A DNA stretch of 12,407 nt from NCBI GenBank assembly GCA_030671985.1, contig DAOVHI010000031.1, forward strand, positions 1 to 12,407, written 5' to 3'. This document shows, one piece after another, positions 11,590 to 12,407 of the stretch (positions are counted from its first letter, which is position 1; each line of letters begins with the position of its first letter). Source of the DNA: JAHJDO01 sp030671985 [NCBI: bacterium]. GTDB taxonomy: Bacteria; JAHJDO01. Below the pieces are notes generated by a model. It saw only the letters and a program-made list of their open reading frames with translations. It was not told the DNA's origin and searched no databases. A program made the position numbers and the translations under genes.

Positions 11590-12407
11590 TTATATTAAAG
11601 AAAAAAGATATCCCAGCGCTAAAGCCGATGCAGATATAAAAACCAAATATATAGTCACTATTTTTATACCAAACTCTTTCTTCAACACCAATATCGTGCC
11701 GTAACTGGTTATAGGTCCAGCCAATAAAAGAACCATGCCGCCTCCGATACTCAACCCCTGTCTTACAAAGGCATCTACTAACGGAACGGTAGCTGTTGAA
11801 CAGATATACATCACGAGACCAAATATTAGCGCAAAGACATATCCAAGGATTCCGCCCAAAGTATTCTTGATCCATAATCCCAAAGGCACCACTGTAGCAA
11901 CAATCGCCGCTAAAACTATTCCCGCAACCAACTCAAGCCCGATCTCTCTTGGCATATCCCAAAAGGCGAATTTGAAAACTGATTTAACATGTTCATAAGC
12001 GCTCTTTCCATGTGTATGAGCAACACCTGCTTTGCAATGAGGGCATACCTCTTCGGCTCTTTTGCGAGGAACAAAGGAAAGCAGGTTTCCAATAATACCT
12101 ATTAGAATTCCCATAAAAATAACTGCAAAAAATATAAATATAGCAAACCTTATTCCCAAGAGCTTATATGTAACCAAAAGAGCGCTTATTGAAGTTGCCG
12201 GAGTTGCCACCAAAAATGCCAGAACCGGTCCTAATTTCGAACCTTTTTTGTAAAAACTTAAAGCTACCGGCAGTGAACCCCAACAGCATATCGGCAGAAC
12301 CGCTCCAACAACCGTAGCGTAAAAAATTGACCCAATGCCCTTTTTGCCCAAGTATTTTTTTACCCATTCGTCAGAAACAAATACATGTATCAAACCGCTT
12401 AAGAAAA
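11590..12407 (-). CDS. YraQ/ArsP-type (DUF318) permease, 5' end outside window
   Basis: The frame is open to the right edge (FLSGLIHVFVSDEW...), so the start lies beyond it; a TTG at 12393 is not the real start because the upstream FLSG-LIHVF matches the family. About 270 residues are visible. Seen: the first conserved block LPICCWGSLPVALSFYKKG then ATPATS, hydrophobic segments, a cytosolic loop with CPHC...HTH (Cys117, Cys120, His126, His128 counted from 12393), then a second half with PREIGLELVAGIVLA, STATVPLVDAFV and AGPITSYGT, an inverted-repeat-like duplication typical of these permeases. Relatives export organo-arsenicals or metals such as copper/zinc. The Cys/His loop suggests metal handling. 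It may share transcript with rbr and dfx but is 91 bases away. Confidence 0.88.
   Translation of the reverse strand, partial: FLSGLIHVFVSDEWVKKYLGKKGIGSIFYATVVGAVLPICCWGSLPVALSFYKKGSKLGPVLAFLVATPATSISALLVTYKLLGIRFAIFIFFAVIFMGILIGIIGNLLSFVPRKRAEEVCPHCKAGVAHTHGKSAYEHVKSVFKFAFWDMPREIGLELVAGIVLAAIVATVVPLGLWIKNTLGGILGYVFALIFGLVMYICSTATVPLVDAFVRQGLSIGGGMVLLLAGPITSYGTILVLKKEFGIKIVTIYLVFISASALALGYLFSLI

Noticed and set aside
1-12407. CRISPR arrays, tRNA or rRNA genes
   Set aside because: No evenly spaced direct repeats and no cloverleaf-like or rRNA-conserved sequence noticed on either strand.

Overview
The window looks like chromosomal sequence from a strictly anaerobic bacterium. It carries a complete set of [FeFe]-hydrogenase maturases, a superoxide reductase and a rubrerythrin, and it has low-to-moderate GC with AGGAG-type ribosome binding sites. 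The proteins suggest a poorly sampled lineage (Omnitrophota-like or similar), but the taxonomy is only a guess. Lipobox-bearing exported proteins and a LolA-like fragment point to a diderm cell.

Left accessory region (1-2650). The window opens in the tail of a SpoIIAA/STAS-like gene, followed by a 126-bp folded site (149-274) with the layout of an integron attC site. Next comes a gene for a SYLF (Ysc84-type) lipoprotein, then a second, short attC-like site (894-951). The first six bases after the first cut point (TTATGC) are complementary to the R'' box of the second site (GCATAA), as expected for an integron gene cassette at 269-945. Seven bases later is a 123-bp TA-flanked double-hairpin element resembling a MITE, and then a lolA-like gene cut short at 89 codons. 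A small PEGA-like lipoprotein gene and a Phd/YefM-RelE toxin-antitoxin pair follow, with a well-formed autoregulated promoter.

Metabolic and maturation block (2743-9300, all on the minus strand). In transcription order: a leader RNA with an intrinsic terminator abutting the first ribosome binding site, then a TM1266-like regulator, hydF, hydG and hydE, which all overlap. A separate promoter then drives class II fructose-bisphosphate aldolase, a DegT/StrS aminotransferase and a 41-residue basic protein. The aminotransferase has 107 conserved-looking codons upstream of its first ATG and no ATG, GTG or TTG in that extension; ATC at 4113 is the best start. HydF has lost the P-loop lysine (Ile22) and HydG has glycine in place of the second cysteine of its C-terminal cluster motif (Gly413). 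No hydrogenase subunit is in the window.

Right region (9470-12407). A plus-strand Panacea-domain antitoxin gene has a promoter that puts transcription start at or beside its ATG, so the message is probably leaderless. It overlaps a 138-residue presumed toxin gene. A degenerate minus-strand fragment resembling the tail of a DNA methylase/restriction protein and an imperfect inverted repeat lie between this pair and the oxidative-stress genes rbr and dfx (minus strand). A YraQ/ArsP-type permease lies upstream of rbr and runs off the right edge.

The most interesting items are the cassette with two attC-type sites, the altered HydF/HydG residues in one operon, the attenuator-like hyd leader, the non-canonical start of the aminotransferase, and the leaderless Panacea pair.
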